A DNA stretch of 64,000 bases from Protula sp. h YS-2021 (GCA_949752745.1 OX457026.1:47129256-47193255), one strand, 5' to 3'. Counted from the stretch's first letter, positions 42,170-54,957 are shown. Made by a program: numbers and translations. Notes: generated by a model not told the origin, from the sequence alone.

Positions 42170-42297
42170 GGTGCCATTTTGTCCGGGTGCCATTTTGTCC
42201 GGGTGCCATTTTGTCCGGGTTTCATTTTGTCCGGGTGCCATTTTGTCCGGATGCCATTTTGTCCGGGTGCCATTTTGTCCGGGTGCCATTTTGTCCG
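42170..42297. repeat. 16 bp tandem repeat, eight units
   Basis: GGTGCCATTTTGTCCG repeated eight times with single changes in units four and six. Confidence 0.9.
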
Positions 42298-42301
42298 GCT
42301 G

Positions 42302-42751
42302 CTCGTTTGAATGGTCGTTTGAATGGCCGCCCGTTTGAATGGTTGTTTGAATGGCCGCCCGTTTGCATGGCCGCCCACTCTCCATATTACGTCATTATGA
42401 CGATCATATGACGTTCATATGACGTTCATATCACCTCCATATCACCTCTATATCACCTCCATATCACCTCCATAACACGTCTAGATCACGTCAAAATGAC
42501 GTCACTGTTTTAAAAACCCCATGGGGCTATCAAAACACCACGTGACGTCATTATGACATCCATATGATAACCATATGGTAACCATATGGTAACCATATGA
42601 TAACCATATGGTAACAATATGACGTCAATATGACGTTAATATGACGTCAATATGACGTCACTGTTTAAAAAAACCCACGGGGCTTTCAAAACACCACGTG
42701 ACGTCATTATGACGTCACTTCCTGTTTTTAAACCCCCACTTTTACACTACT
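42302..42751 (-). repeat. Right terminal inverted repeat, outer part
   Basis: Reverse complement of the left repeat, but with an internal duplication. The block holding TGACGTCA, CACGTG and the CCCCATGGGG-like stretch occurs twice (about 42500-42560 and 42655-42720), separated by CATATGGTAACC repeats. The GAACGTCATAT array is shorter than on the left. Confidence 0.9.
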
Positions 42752-42757
42752 AATAAA
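42752..42757. repeat. Target site duplication, right copy (AATAAA)
   Basis: Exact match to 22278-22283. Confidence 0.9.
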
Positions 42758-45700
42758 GATAGTATAAGTGTTATAAAAACATTTCATAAAAAACTATTTT
42801 GCGAAAATAGGCGAAGCAAGAATTTGACCAGTCATGGAAATTTTCAAAAAAATAAGTTTCGCCCTGACCGTATCATTTTATAAAAATTGTGATGAGAAAC
42901 TTTTTTCCAAATGCCTTCGCAAAAAGGGATACGTTCTCTATCCGAGCGCGTGAAGTTTACATTATACTCCTCAGTCTGAAATAATTTTGTATTTAACAAA
43001 TAGTTTTAGCAAATTCTGTCCTATGGACTGGGAAAGATGTTTCTTATTCTTCTTAAATCAAATAATAATATCACGAAATTATATTCTAGACGCTCTGTGA
43101 CTTCACATCTTTGACTTTATGAGTGTTTTCAAACTACATTTTTGAAAAGTTTAAGAAAATCAGAAAAATAAGTTTCCCCCTTTTGATTCAGCTTCAGAAA
43201 AATCAACACAAAGTGATCGAGCTAAACTTATATTATTTAATTTTTGTTAAACCATTTTTCCTTTTAAAAATATAGAATGAGGAGCTGAAAACCAGCTTGT
43301 CGCCATAAGTTTTCGACAGAATTTACAGTAGGCTAGACTCGATTTCTAGAAGATCAAGGGCACCGATACACCAGTTCCATTGATACCCAAAAGGTCGAAA
43401 ACTAGCTCAGGAGCACTCTGCCTCTGTTTTCGAGATAATGGTCAACGTCCGGTTTTGGACCTTGACGTTGACCGGAAAGTCAAGCTTACCGAGAAAACTC
43501 TTATGTAACGTCATTTAGGCCAACAGGGTTGAAAAACTCAAACCGTTTTCGAGATAAGTCGTCCAATCGTCAACGGTACACGGGGTCACGTGACGTTTAC
43601 TTTGATCTCAAGGTCAAAATTTAGAATGCGAGGTTATTACCTACTAAAAACGTTTCTGCAATAAATATGAAGCTGCTATGATTAATAGGTTAAGAGGAGT
43701 TTTCTGGAAACCATTTCGAAGAAAAATAACTTTAACTTCAATTTGACTATGACGTTTGAGGTAAAAAAATTGCTGATTGGGGGATTTTGCGAGATCCTGT
43801 CATCCTCTATAGGTGTGCCAAATTTCGTCTTCTTGCATCAAATCATGTAGAAGTTTTGTGGAAACCAATAGAAACAAAAATAAGGCAGAAAGTTCCAGAA
43901 TAACTACAAACTTATTTCCAAAAGAAAGCGAAGTTTCCAAGCTGGAATTATATTTTTCTCACCAATCAAGACTCCAGCAATTATATCCAAGTCCTACTTG
44001 TTCTATTATGAGGGCAGGGTAATCGTTCAAAGCCTTCAAGGGGACAATGCACAAAATATGCCATTTAAATCGTATGTTGTCTTTCTTTTATGAAGTATGC
44101 TGTGAATAACAAATACCGTTTTATTCGGTCTCCGACCTTGTAAAACGACGTCGATTATTCACTGCATATTCGGTAAAAACGCGGATAAGGTAAATGTCAC
44201 TTTCATTTGGTTTATGTTGACGTGAAGGTACGCTATCCACAGTACGATGCGGGGAAATGCAGACTATAATGCATAGCCAACTTAAGTCTGCTTATTGATG
44301 TTACTTTAGCCAGTCCAGCAGTGTATTGACTGTGATGCAACTTTCAGCATGTTCCAGACAATTTAAACATAATATACACAAGAAGGAACAGATAGTCGAA
44401 CTTAACTGTCCAAGTGCATAGCCATTTAATTTGGTGTTTAGTAGTGATGGAATCACTGCAGAAGACCGTTCTGGAACATCTGATACTTTCTCAAACTTTC
44501 AAACTGGACCTAAAAGCTTTTGACAACTTCTTTAGACAAAACACCCAAGTCATTTTAAAATTTTTACAATTATTTAACAAAGTGCCAATCCTTCAATTTT
44601 CTCTTTGCAAAATTCACAAGACCGTCAACTAACGGTGCCTAGGTGATTCCAAGTAACAAGACACGAACTTGCATTCTGATTCTTTGAGAGTATGACAAAC
44701 AGTTGCCGAAAAATTTAATTCTATTATCAAATATTTTATGTCTTCAAGATTAATTTCGCCCTGGACTGCAAACTCTAACTTGTGTTCATTCCGCCAACAA
44801 CATCGTAGTCGAATAAGATAGAAAGGTGCTTTAGTCACTAAAATTGTGCATATTTTTGACGTTAAGGCGCACTATCAACACTATGATGCTGTGGAAAGTA
44901 CACTAAACTATCGTTTTCTTTCGTACAACTAAGTTTTTTCTCGCAAGCGTTTTACGAAAGAAGAAGTATAGATTTACTTCGTAAAAGCTGACTTTCGCTT
45001 ATCTCCACCTTTATACGGGACTAGAAACTGCCGTTGGCGTAAAAACTGGGGTGACGCCTCGTGTAGAAAAGTTCTTTTAATGCGAACTACACTCTAACTG
45101 ATATATGTATTGTATGAGAGAAATAAAAGACATTAAAGTACCTTTGTTGTTTTAATGAGTCTTCAAGAATTAACAAAATTCGAAGTGCAATGACATATAT
45201 ACTTAATGTTAGAATAAAATGCACTGAAAGAATGTAGTTGATAATTCATATGGGTTAAGTCATGACCAGGTTGGCTCCAATGGCGCCATGATAGAACCCC
45301 GCGGCTCTGACCAACTGGGTGAAACCATTTCCTGAGAGGCTCTACGAATTGCTCTCTTAGTTCTCTTTCTTACCTCGGTGAGGTACAGCTAAATGTGCAT
45401 ATAATCACGGTAGACATTGCCCCGCTTCATAAAATCGAGAGCAAATAATACTATGATGCAGAATACTGAAGAACCTTACTATCATCCCCGTCCAAACTCC
45501 CACGGATGGTACTCCAAACCGATATCGGGTAACACACGTTCGAACTGACTAAAGTATGGTAATCTTAACATAAGGATAATATTCTTTACTGTGAAGAAAT
45601 CATACGAACTCTAGAAAGACCTGTGTACATCAAATAAATTCTAGTAATTAGAATGATTAAAATCAATCATTAATTTATATAATGAAATGGAAGGGTTTTT

Positions 45701-45999
45701 CTCACTCAGCTTTTAGCAGACTCAAATTGTGAGAAATGAACCCAAACCATTACTCTGCAACAATAGGTGAGAAGTGGGGAAAATGCCTTCATCCACTTTT
45801 CTTTAAGCTGACCGATGGCTCGAGTGTATTGACCACTTAGGTAAATAACAGTCCTAAAATCCATGGATGGTTAGTTGCCTTAGGGTTGCTTTCTTCCCCG
45901 GGGTTTGGCTCTTGGGGACTGCTTGTTGCCTCGGCCCCGTTTGTTTGATGTGGCTCCTCTCTGGCTCTGGCTGTCATTTTTGTTGCAACAGACAGACGA
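42758..45999. other. Host DNA between Polinton and DIRS-like element; no gene seen
   Basis: AT-rich sequence with only short open stretches. No transposon domain, cyclase exon or RNA gene was recognised. If the Polinton sits in a cyclase intron, this would be the upstream part of that intron. Confidence 0.4.
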
Positions 46000-46930
46000 T
46001 CTAGATTAGAATGACATTTTCTGCTGCTTTGAAGGGCCTATCAAATAGATCCCCGTTAATTCATTTTGAGTGAATTCTTTTTATCCCGAACATAAAATAT
46101 CGTCTAGGGAGATATTGTATAAAGCATTCAACCAATTAGCTAACTGTCTCAATTGATGAGCTTTGATTTTGCAATGGGACAAGAATTTCGGTCTGTATGC
46201 CATTATAATTACCCGTTTGATACAATTAAAACAGTCTGTTTAGAGATGTCTCTGTTTACACTGTCTCTGAATGATATGAGGACAGCTTTTTGGTTTGGCT
46301 AACTAAATATATTTCCTAACAGCTGCCACGGCGCATAGCGTGGGTGTTAGCTCCTAATGTGGTGTGGGAGTGGGAAGGGATGTGAGTTTGAGTTCTTCAA
46401 ATTTTTCCATACTTTTTGTGGCTATATGTGTCTGGACTCACAGTATTCCAGGAGCTGTTTACTTTAAGATCTTGTTCCAAGGCCCTCTTGTTTTATCTGA
46501 CGCCAGAGCCAGGCAGAAAGGTGAATTTTAATGTGGCCGATCTCCTGGAAATGGTCAATTTGTTAAAGGTTTCTCCGTCTGTTTAGAACCTGAGAATCAC
46601 TTTTGGATGCCATTGTGCCACGTTTACCCTGGCTGGGGTGGCACTAATTTGAAATCCTTAAACAACTTTGAAACTGATGAGCCTTCCCCTGGGTCGTAGC
46701 CTGATACTGATTTGAGTGTCGCTGCGGTTGCAACCTTCTTTAGAAGATTGTCTTAATGTGGAATCCTCCTGCAGGAAATTCAAAACTTCAGCTACGACCC
46801 CTGGGGTAGCTTTAAATGGGTCTAGTTCTTGCTTCTTACACCAGTTCGAGAACTTGTTCCACTGAGATCATTTCTTTATTATTTTATCTGAAAACCCCTG
46901 GTATTTTAGGAAGGTCGGTATAGGTATCCC
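46000..46930 (-). pseudogene. DIRS-like tyrosine recombinase
   Basis: In shifting frames the N-terminal SAM-like domain reads WNKFSNWCKKQELDPF near 46860 and KLFKDFKLVPPQPG near 46640. The C-terminal half has KIKAHQLRQLANWLNALYN near 46180-46120, corresponding to the conserved H..R region. The nucleophile Tyr was not clearly located. Stops are frequent. Confidence 0.55.
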
Positions 46931-47209
46931 ACTCGTAGCCTTAGGAGGTGAGGGGCACCTCTTGACTTTGCATCGCGACAGTAAAGTGAACCAAGGAGCC
47001 TTTGCCTGCCATGGGGCTGTGAGGATGGATTTGCTCCCTGGTTATACTTAGACTCCAAGGACTGCCTGTTTCAGAATGGTCTGCGGTGGGCAGGTATACA
47101 GCACTTGCTCGGGCCACTGACATTTGAAGGCGTCTATCCCCCAGGCGTTTGGGTCTGGGCAGGGGGAGACATACCTGGGCAGACAGTGGGTTAGGATTTG
47201 GTAAACAGA

Positions 47210-47870
47210 TCAAGGCATGGGGGACCCAACGAGGATCGCGCTACTACCTACTGAAAGGAGATCCGTTTGGATCTCCTTTGTCAGCTGGGTTAATTCTGAT
47301 GAGCGGCTGCTTCCTTGCTTGATAGGGTAATCCATTGCTGTTGAATTGTCCACCAACACATCTACTGATCCGTTTTTCAGATTCGGGAGAAGTTGTGTGA
47401 TTGCTAACCACACGACGTTTAGTTCTAGCTAATTTATGGGCTTTGTTTTTAGAATGGCCGCCCAGTAGCCTTTCCATAATTTCTTTTTGAAATAGACACC
47501 CCTTCCCTTTGGATGATGCGTCTGTGTGGATCAGCAACACGGAGGTGGGAGGCTTGAATGGGTAACCCTGCGATAGACATTCTGGAGGTACCCACCATCG
47601 CAGGTCCCTTATTGCTTTCGTGGGAATTATCACTAGTCTGTGATGACCCTTCAGCCGAGTTACTCCTAGTAGTGCAGTAGTGCAGCTTGCCCAGATGGAC
47701 TGTCTTCTCTGTGGCTACTAATAACAGTAGAGACTCCACTGGGACGATGTGGGGAGATGTTCTGGATGGCTGAAACAATTTTCTCCCACCTGTCCTCTGC
47801 GAGGTAGGCTCTGGTTAATTCCAAGTCCCACTTTCCCTCTAGACAAGTCATTTGCTGTTTGGGCATAAGT
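47210..47870 (-). pseudogene. DIRS-like RT thumb and RNase H
   Basis: The RT end reads TRAYLAEDRWEKIVSAIQNI (about 47810-47750), followed by the LLLVATEKTVHLGKLHY linker. RNase H begins RDLRWWVPPECLSQG with the catalytic-type Asp in LLIHTDASSKGKGCLF near 47530. A later frame gives VDVLVDNSTAMDYPIKQG, the next RNase H block. Frame breaks separate the blocks. Confidence 0.65.
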
Positions 47871-47999
47871 TCTGATTTGGCTAAATTGACTATTGGATCC
47901 GGCCGTAGCGCCTGCCTTGCTACGGGGGGGGGGCGGGGGTTCTGGAGCCTGGCCTGAGCCTCTTGTTTGATTGTGGGTTAGAAACAAATCGTCTGGTAT

Positions 48000-50880
48000 T
48001 GAAACACGAGCATACCCCAGTGTCAGGTCCATCATTTTGCTTTAGAGCTTGATTCTGCTAGGACCCCTGGCTGTATTAGGTGGCTATGTGTTTCGGAGCC
48101 TTATAGTGGAGAGGCCTCGGCGGGTCAATTGACTATTCGACGTGGAGCCCCATCTGAACCCAAATTTTGTAAAAATAGGCTAGCCTCGCTCCTACGGGTC
48201 AAGATTCTTTGCAGTTCAGTAACTCCTCTATTTCTAGAGATAAATGTACGGTATCGCCTGGATATGAGTCGTTCGTATCCGCGCGCTACCGTGGTTGGTT
48301 GTTACCTATACTGAAGAGAGGCATGATGATTGGAAGCTGTTGCCTTTGCTTCTTGGATGATGGGGAGTAGTGGCGTGATTTAGGTGCAGACCTCTGCCCC
48401 TCTGATGCGTCTTGGAGCAGCCAATGGTGGCAGAAGCTCTCCCGATGCGACATCAATGCCAAATCCTTGCATGAGGACCTGTTTTCTGCGTTTTCTTTCT
48501 CGATCTCTTGTGGTGGGAATAACTGACTGAGGATTCTTGAGTGCCTTAATTGCCAGGCCCCTTTTACTGCGGATCAGCAATGTAACATTAACGCATCCCT
48601 ACGTAGTAGTACCATTGAAGTCAGCGGTTTAGTTGCTATTCTAGCTGTATCTGGAGTGACTGTTGAGACACTGTAACAGTTCTAGCACTATTTAGTCGGA
48701 TAGCCCCCCCCCCCCCTTTGAGCTAGCGGCTCTTTTAATGCCTTTAGTGTGCGATCCTGTATTGAGATGATATTTAATGTCTGATTGGCTAATCCTTCCA
48801 AAGTTTTAGCCTCTTTTCACACAGAGAATATCCGAGTCCAGTTTTGTACTTTGGATATCCACCCTGTTCTCTTTGTGGGCTGCTCGAGGGGTTCGAAGGG
48901 AATGGCCTTATCAGCAGATCTTTTGGTGGCTGGTCTGATACCCAGCTGCTTAGACCGGCGGAGGCGTGCCATGACTTTACTCCATCCGCACGAATTCCCT
49001 CTGCCTGGCCACTACTGCGTTGGCAACTGTGGCACTCGTGGCTAGAGCCAGAAATGTCACTCCTGCTCTGACTCCTGGTTCTGTGAGGTAAAGAAAATAG
49101 GTGCCTCCTCTTTTTCGGCGTATTGGTTGTCTGACTCCAGACCTGCCAGACGTGTCATTTCTTTTTATCACATCTTTGAATGAGTGTCTTCAGACAGTAG
49201 TCTGATGTTTCTGTCGTAGGCGGGACTATCAGAGCATCCTGGGACGGTAGGGTATGAGGAGATGGGGTGCGGATGGGGCGTCTGCCTGCCGCTGTCAGAT
49301 CTCTCCAATGTTGCTGTCCTTTTTTAGGTGACCGCAATCCGTCCAGCAGCGTAATAGGTTGGGTTATAGCCTCCACCTCACTCTTGAAACTCGACTTCGG
49401 AGTCTTCTTCCTCTTCCTCTGAAGCCGGATGTGATAGCTCGTTATTCTCATCCGTCTCTTGGATCGTCCTCTGCTGACAGGACTTTATCCCTGTCTTGGG
49501 AGAGACTCGGATAGGGGAGCTGGTTCTTGACTGAATATCTGAATCGCGGGCACGCAGTGTAGATAGCGGAATACCTGTCGATTCCTCATTACAGCGTCTC
49601 GCTGAGTTGAGGTTTTGAGGATGTCCCCGTCGATGAACGGACGCTAAGTGAAATGAAAGTACGTAGAGAGGACACCTTAGCTTTCGTTTGCTCTTGCAAG
49701 GTCCCCACAGCAGCTATTTTCTTCGCCCGGTTCCGGGTTCCGGAGCCATCCTCTTTTTGGATTTATCGATGGTGTTCGAGGAGAGAGCTGCTTGTGCTTC
49801 AGGTCTGTGATAGGGGATGCCTAATTGTCCTTCCTGTAAAATTATCACTGAGGGACTGCTGCGACTAATGTTTTTAACCGATACTGCCTCGGTTTTGTGC
49901 ATTGCACTCAAGGGGTGACGATGGGATAACGTCTCTGTCTTCTGTGTCTTCTGTGTCTAGGTCGCATACGTTTCCGAGGATACAGAGCGGTTTAAATTAG
50001 CCTTTTTCTGCTTCTGCTCGATGGCGCAGCCCCTTGTTGGTTATCCAGCGAAGATTAAGCTATCGAAAATTCGGCTACTGGCGCCTGACTCTGCGGCTCC
50101 ACACTTTTCACAAAGGGAGTGGGGGTCACTTGCGAAAGATGGGTGCTCACACTCTGCCTTGTGCACTGGCGTCTCTGTATCTGCCATGCCTGAAACAGAA
50201 AGTTGTGGTGAGTAATCATGCAACAATCCCTGTCCGAGTATCCCTAATCTACCCTTTCTCCTAATTAGTCCAAGGCTAGGAGGCGGGGAAGGCACGAACT
50301 CAGGAGGGCTATGGGTAAGTGGGATAACTCACGTGGGTAGAGCTACGTGAGTGGAGCCACAAGGGAATACCCCTCTTGCTAATTCTACCGAAGTGGGCAG
50401 AACCACTTAGCTCTGCTCTATCAAATCGGTGCCTCTACCCACTTTGCGTTCTCATAGCGTTCTGGCACCCCAACTCATGTTGGCTTCTGGCGACATCCTT
50501 TGGGGTCAGGGCCCCACAGAACCCGCCAGAGGTGGAAACTCGCTGCGGCTGGCTGGCAGCAGAAGACAGCTCCTGCATACTAGCCACAGCAGCGGCTATC
50601 TCGGCACAGCTGGTTGCGGCTGGCGAGCTGACCGCAGCATGCTTGCTGACAGTGGCTGGCTTGCTCACAGTGGCTAGCTTGCTGACCGGACCTGGGTTGC
50701 TGACTGGACCTGGCTTGCTGACCGGCCTGACTGGAAAGGAGGAGCTGGTTGCAGCAGATCGACGACGGCTTCTTGAGAGGACTCTCTCACCCGTTTAAAA
50801 GCCGCCGCCGCCCAGGCCCTCCTAAATCTGTGTTGTTGTTCACGTCTACTTCTCCTCTCCTTCAGCATTTCCATTTAAAA
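48000..50880 (-). pseudogene. Probable Gag-like remains of the DIRS-like element
   Basis: Several minus-strand open stretches (48580-48380, 49171-48977, 49451-49155, 50295-50041, 50668-50435) have biased, partly basic or Ala/Ser-rich composition. One has a Cys/His-containing segment (HKAECEHPSF, CEKCGAAE). None is individually recognisable. Assignment rests on position upstream of RT and RNase H on the same strand. Confidence 0.3.
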
Positions 50881-51102
50881 TAATTCATAATCATCAAAGA
50901 TCTCCTCAATGAGCCAAGAGGGAAAGCGAGGGACTTTTCCACAGTGCTAAACGTCAATCAAGAGAGAGAGAGGCAGCAAGTCACTTCTTCTCAGTAGCAA
51001 CGGCACAACCCCTAGGAGAGCGAAATGTAGCCAACTTTATGTCTATGTCCTCGAAACGGCAATTATGCCGTCAAGACATCATGTAAACGTCGCTGGATAC
51101 AC

Positions 51103-51871
51103 CTCCAGCTATCAACATAGACATTGATGGCCTGTTTCGCTTCTATGCTAACGAAACGACTGTTTTTGATGTTATATTGTTATCTGTGGAAGAGAATGAT
51201 GCGTTCCTGGTTGCAATGACAGACGCTGAAACAGCCTTGGAGGAAGCGTTAGACGCTCCATCAGACGTCCATGCAGTGCAGCAAAGAATGTCTGAGTATA
51301 AAGCCTTGGAAGAAGCGTTAGGCGCTCCATCAGACGTCGATGCAGTGCAGCAAAGAATGTCTGAGTATAAATCCTTGGAGGAAGTGTTAGGCGCTCCATC
51401 AGACGTGTCTACAGTGCAGCAAGGAATGCCAGATCCTAAGGGACCTTACTACCCGTTCTGGGTTGCAAATACACTTGTAAATGGTAGTAGTGACCATGTC
51501 AAGCGACGACGAGCATCTTGAAGAAGTGATCATATCAAGCGACGACTGCGACGAAGGAGACGGACATCTCAAACCTAAATTTGAATCCAGCAAGACCATC
51601 CCTGTTGGCGAGGAAGATGTCACGCTGATGAAATGGAACTTTCAGGCAATGCTTCATCTAGCCTATAGTGACATTTTATGGTGCTTATGCGAAGAAGGCA
51701 TTTTTAACCAACACAAGTACATATACCTGCCTAAAGAAATGAGTGAAACCGTTCGATTCATCCGCATGCTAGAAGGAAAACACAGCATAATCACATGACA
51801 GAGTCTTTCTTGATGCTTTCAAGGAGCTGACTCCACGATTTTACAACCATCTCACGAAAACATACATGTGA
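51103..51871 (+). pseudogene. CARD-like protein gene, second copy
   Basis: Homologous to 36942-38015. The N-terminal part has a 23-residue unit (LEEALGAPSDVDAVQQRMSE type) three times in tandem at about 51229-51440; copy 1 has about one. The frame changes near 51500. The first CARD-like segment is present to 51780. Most of the second is deleted, leaving only its last helix (about 51800-51871). Confidence 0.7.
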
Positions 51872-51925
51872 TGTCGTATAACAGGAGCTGGTGGAGAGGA
51901 CAAAGTCAGCATTCAGTGTGCAGTC

Positions 51926-52538
51926 ATGGAGAAAACAAGCAGCTTTAGTGTGAACTTAAACATTACTGTGGAGTATGGAAAATTTGGACTATTTCTTCGA
52001 ATCAAACGTGGAGAGAAATGGCTTGCTTTAGCACCATCCTTGTGGAAGATTGTGGGTTAGAACTTGAGAAATTTATGCAACCTTGGCTTCAAACTGTACT
52101 TGACGCAAACGAAGTGGCTTGAAGTCATTTCATACCTAGACATGAGCTCTGTGAGTTTTGTGCACACATCACTGTTTGAACTGACAGTATAGAAGTATTA
52201 AATCAACATGATTGATAATAAATGGAAGATAATGCTTCAGAAGATGAATAACATCAACTCAGTCTTATTCACCAAACCTGAGCCATGGCAAGAAAACTGT
52301 CATCAAACTGCAAAGGGACAATCAGATGGAGGTGTCAAAGCTATTCAAGAAAAGACTTGCTGGAGTTCAATTGGAGAATATGGACGTGCAAAATCAACTT
52401 AGACTTGCCTGTGAATATTGTGGTGTTTACGGATATGCTGAGGATTATGATTGTCACTGCCACAATTACAAGTGCAAGCTTTGTGAACCAGACAACTTCT
52501 GCAACAAGTGCGGCTCACTAACAATATCTGGAGAGTAA
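51926..52538 (+). pseudogene. Strand-W/zinc-finger protein gene, second copy
   Basis: Starts with ATG at 51926, where copy 1 has ATA. Stops interrupt it near 52060 and 52190, and the frame shifts at about 52330. The C-terminal Cys/His cluster (CEYCG, CHCHNYKCKLCE, CNKCG) is intact. Confidence 0.75.
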
Positions 52539-52612
52539 GACTTTTTTGGAATCATTCGCATGCAGTCATAGTGTGCAGACGTGATATATTATTATTCAAC
52601 CACAATACGGAG

Positions 52613-52913
52613 ATGTCAAGCAAGGGTGGATGTAGAAACGTGTTTCAAGGAAAAGTATGTGGACTACATGATAAGTGAACTGGCATGTTTTGGGTGTGTT
52701 CAACAACAACTGCAACACTTCAGCATCTATTGAGAACATGCTCATTCAGCACTGAACTTGCCAAACTTACGTGAGGATTTCACCAAAGAGTGTGTGCTTT
52801 CAGACATTGACGGATCTGAGGAGTTTCAGGTGAGATCAGCATATCACTTTGCTCGATTTGATCCAAGACTGTTTGATGAAGTGAGAGAGAGGTTAATCTA
52901 TATTGCAGTATAA
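52613..52913 (+). pseudogene. Second copy of the small gene at 35910-36211
   Basis: An ATG at 52613 is in frame with GCRNVFQGKVCGLHDK, then a TGA follows. Later frames recover the copy 1 C-terminus (ARFDPRLFDEV). The stop again overlaps the next ATG as TAATG. Confidence 0.7.
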
Positions 52914-53245
52914 TGGCAGAAATTTAAATGAGACAAAATATTGTGCAAAAAACATATTGTGAAGAAATGCTATCAGCTGTAAAACAATTTGCATGTTTAG
53001 TATGTCCTGCTTGGCAAAATGAAGAGTGTCAAGAACATACTTGTCATTCCACATGTGTCTCTACATATTGGAATGAAGCTAAATATTATATTCATTTAGA
53101 TAAAGTGTTAGACAATGCAAACCAACGTTGTTAGAAATATGGTGTAGATGACATAACATTTGATGAATTAAGTAGTTGGTTAGTGTACACTGAAGATCAA
53201 TAGACTCCAATTATTCACACCATTATGTCTATACTTTATTTGTAA
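52912..53245 (+). pseudogene. Second copy of the Cys-rich gene at 35578-35910
   Basis: ATG, four codons, then a stop. The body from 52928 retains CLVCPAWQNEECQEHTCHSTC, with one Cys replaced by Trp. Further stops occur near 53134 and 53203. Confidence 0.72.
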
Positions 53246-53294
53246 AAAAGGAATAAAAACTGTACGATATGTTAATTGATCATTTAGTGTTAAC

Positions 53295-54393
53295 TTGTCG
53301 ACATGGAAAGACTACTTAACCAATACTTACTTTAAACCTGGTCAACGCGGGGCATTAACTGGTCCTTACAAACTGTATCACATATTAAAAACATAATCAA
53401 CCAGTCACTCATTCCAAAGTGAAGACAGGTTACAGGATCAAGATACATTCAGTTTACTACAACCTGTAAAACACAGGTTTAAAAGGCAACGTATCTTTAC
53501 ACGTGGTATTGATGACATGTGGGATATTGATTTGGCTGACATGGGAAACATAGCCTCCTATAAAGATGACAACCACTTTTTACTCGTTGTCATTGATGTG
53601 TTTTTTTAAATATTTGTGGGTGCAGTCAACACCCAACAAATCACATACCAGCGTCAGACAAGCCTTCCAGAAGATTTTTCATGAAACACAACGAAGACCA
53701 CGAACTCTAAGGTCAGATAAAAGAACTAAATTTAAAACAGATGGATAAAAGCATTTTTGAAGAAGCAGGAATGCATGCCTATACGACAAAAAATGAAACC
53801 AAAGCCAACTTTGCTGAGAGAGTCATTCGTACTCTAAAGGGACTGATGTATCAATATTTCCTACATAATCAAACTTATCGCTATATGGATATCCTTCCAG
53901 ACTTGGTGTACAATTACAACCATAGACCTCAAGGCTACCTCCCTAATAAGTGGGCTCATTAAAATATTCGAAAGGAAAATAAATCTAAAGTGTACAAGTA
54001 TATGTATGTGGACAAAGTGAAATTGAAACCAAAGAAGAAGAAAATAACCTACAAATTTAAAATTGGTGAACATGTTCGCATTTCTCACATAAAATACGTG
54101 TTTCAACGGGATTATCACATAAAGTGGACGCAAGAAGCCTTCATTATCACACATCGTTGTAAGAAGCAAGGAATACACTTGTGTCATGTGAAAAACTTTT
54201 TGAACGAAGATACTGATGCACATTTCTATGAGGAAGAACTGCAGAAAGTGACAAAAATATTGAATCCATCTACAGAATTGAAAAAGTCTTGAAAACACGA
54301 ACAAGATAAGGTGTTAAAGAATTATTTGTTATATAGTTAGGTTGGCAAAAGAAGTTTAACAGTTGGGTGAAAGAAACAGACATTCAAAAATGA
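53295..54393 (+). pseudogene. Integrase, second copy
   Basis: The start codon position reads TTG. Core blocks LADMGNIASY, LRSDKRTKF (the catalytic-context residues after Asp altered) and NFAERVIRTLKG are in several frames. The SH3-like region (53990-54292) is open, with a Tyr codon where copy 1 has TAG. The chromodomain lies in the -1 frame after 54292, as in copy 1, and has extra stops. Confidence 0.8.
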
Positions 54394-54950
54394 AGCATCC
54401 ATTCACATGTTTGGTCTCTGGACCCAAAGGCAGTGGTAAAACTTCTCTAGTCAGGAAAATCTAGAACAAAAGTTAATTAAACCCTCTCCAAAAACCATTT
54501 TTGAATGAAAGGTGTGGAATTTTATCAAGGCATTCCAGATGACATTGAAGAGCGCTTTAACCCCAAAAAACCAAACTTATTCATCATTGACGACTTAATG
54601 ACCAAATGTCACAGTGATGAGCGTATGACGTCTCTTTAGTCTTGGCAGCAGTTATCAAAATCTAAGCATCATTTTCATTGTGCATAATTTATTCCATCAT
54701 GGTAGAGAAATGCGAAATATTAGTTTGAATACACATCACATCATTCTGTTTAAAAATCCTAGAGACAGCCAACAAATAAGTACATTAGCGAGGCAAATGT
54801 ATTCTGGAAAATCTCATTTTTTCATAGAAGCCTATCGAGATGCTACCAGCAAACCTCATGGCTATTTATTTATTGATTTAAAACCAACGACAAATGTAAT
54901 GTTGATAATGTAGCATAAGAACAAGAACAAGAAGTCACTTGACCATTTGC
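54390..54950 (+). pseudogene. Packaging ATPase, second copy
   Basis: The ATG at 54390 overlaps the integrase stop as in copy 1. Walker A is altered (GPKGSGKTS) and a short deletion follows near 54495. Walker B is altered (LFIIDDLM). Stops are present. Confidence 0.75.
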
Positions 54951-54957
54951 AGCCAAG

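Larger units (their letters stand above)
22284..42751. mobile_element. Polinton/Maverick DNA transposon, structurally complete, 20,468 bp
   Basis: The element starts AGTAGTGTAAAAG and ends CTTTTACACTACT, with long terminal inverted repeats and a perfect AATAAA 6 bp duplication on both sides. Starting with AG is usual for Polintons. It carries the hallmark set: protein-primed family B DNA polymerase, retroviral-type integrase with chromodomain, FtsK/HerA-type packaging ATPase, Ulp1/adenovirus-type cysteine protease, and major and minor capsid proteins. Accessory genes occupy both ends. Several genes have single-base frame breaks or stops, so the copy may be inactive, or some breaks may be assembly errors. 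Confidence 0.93.
46000..50900 (-). mobile_element. DIRS-like tyrosine-recombinase retrotransposon, decayed
   Basis: Minus-strand order is Gag-like remains (about 50880-48000), RT thumb and RNase H (47870-47210), tyrosine recombinase (46930-46000). Motifs match the plus-strand element at 1-2310, including LLLVATEKTVHLGK versus LLGLLVATEKTVDLGR. The RT catalytic core is missing. Confidence 0.6.

Noticed and set aside
40975..42411. Open frames encoding HTHTHT, RTKWHPDKM-type or CVCVC peptides
   Set aside because: These are translations of (TG)n and of the 16 bp repeat, not genes.
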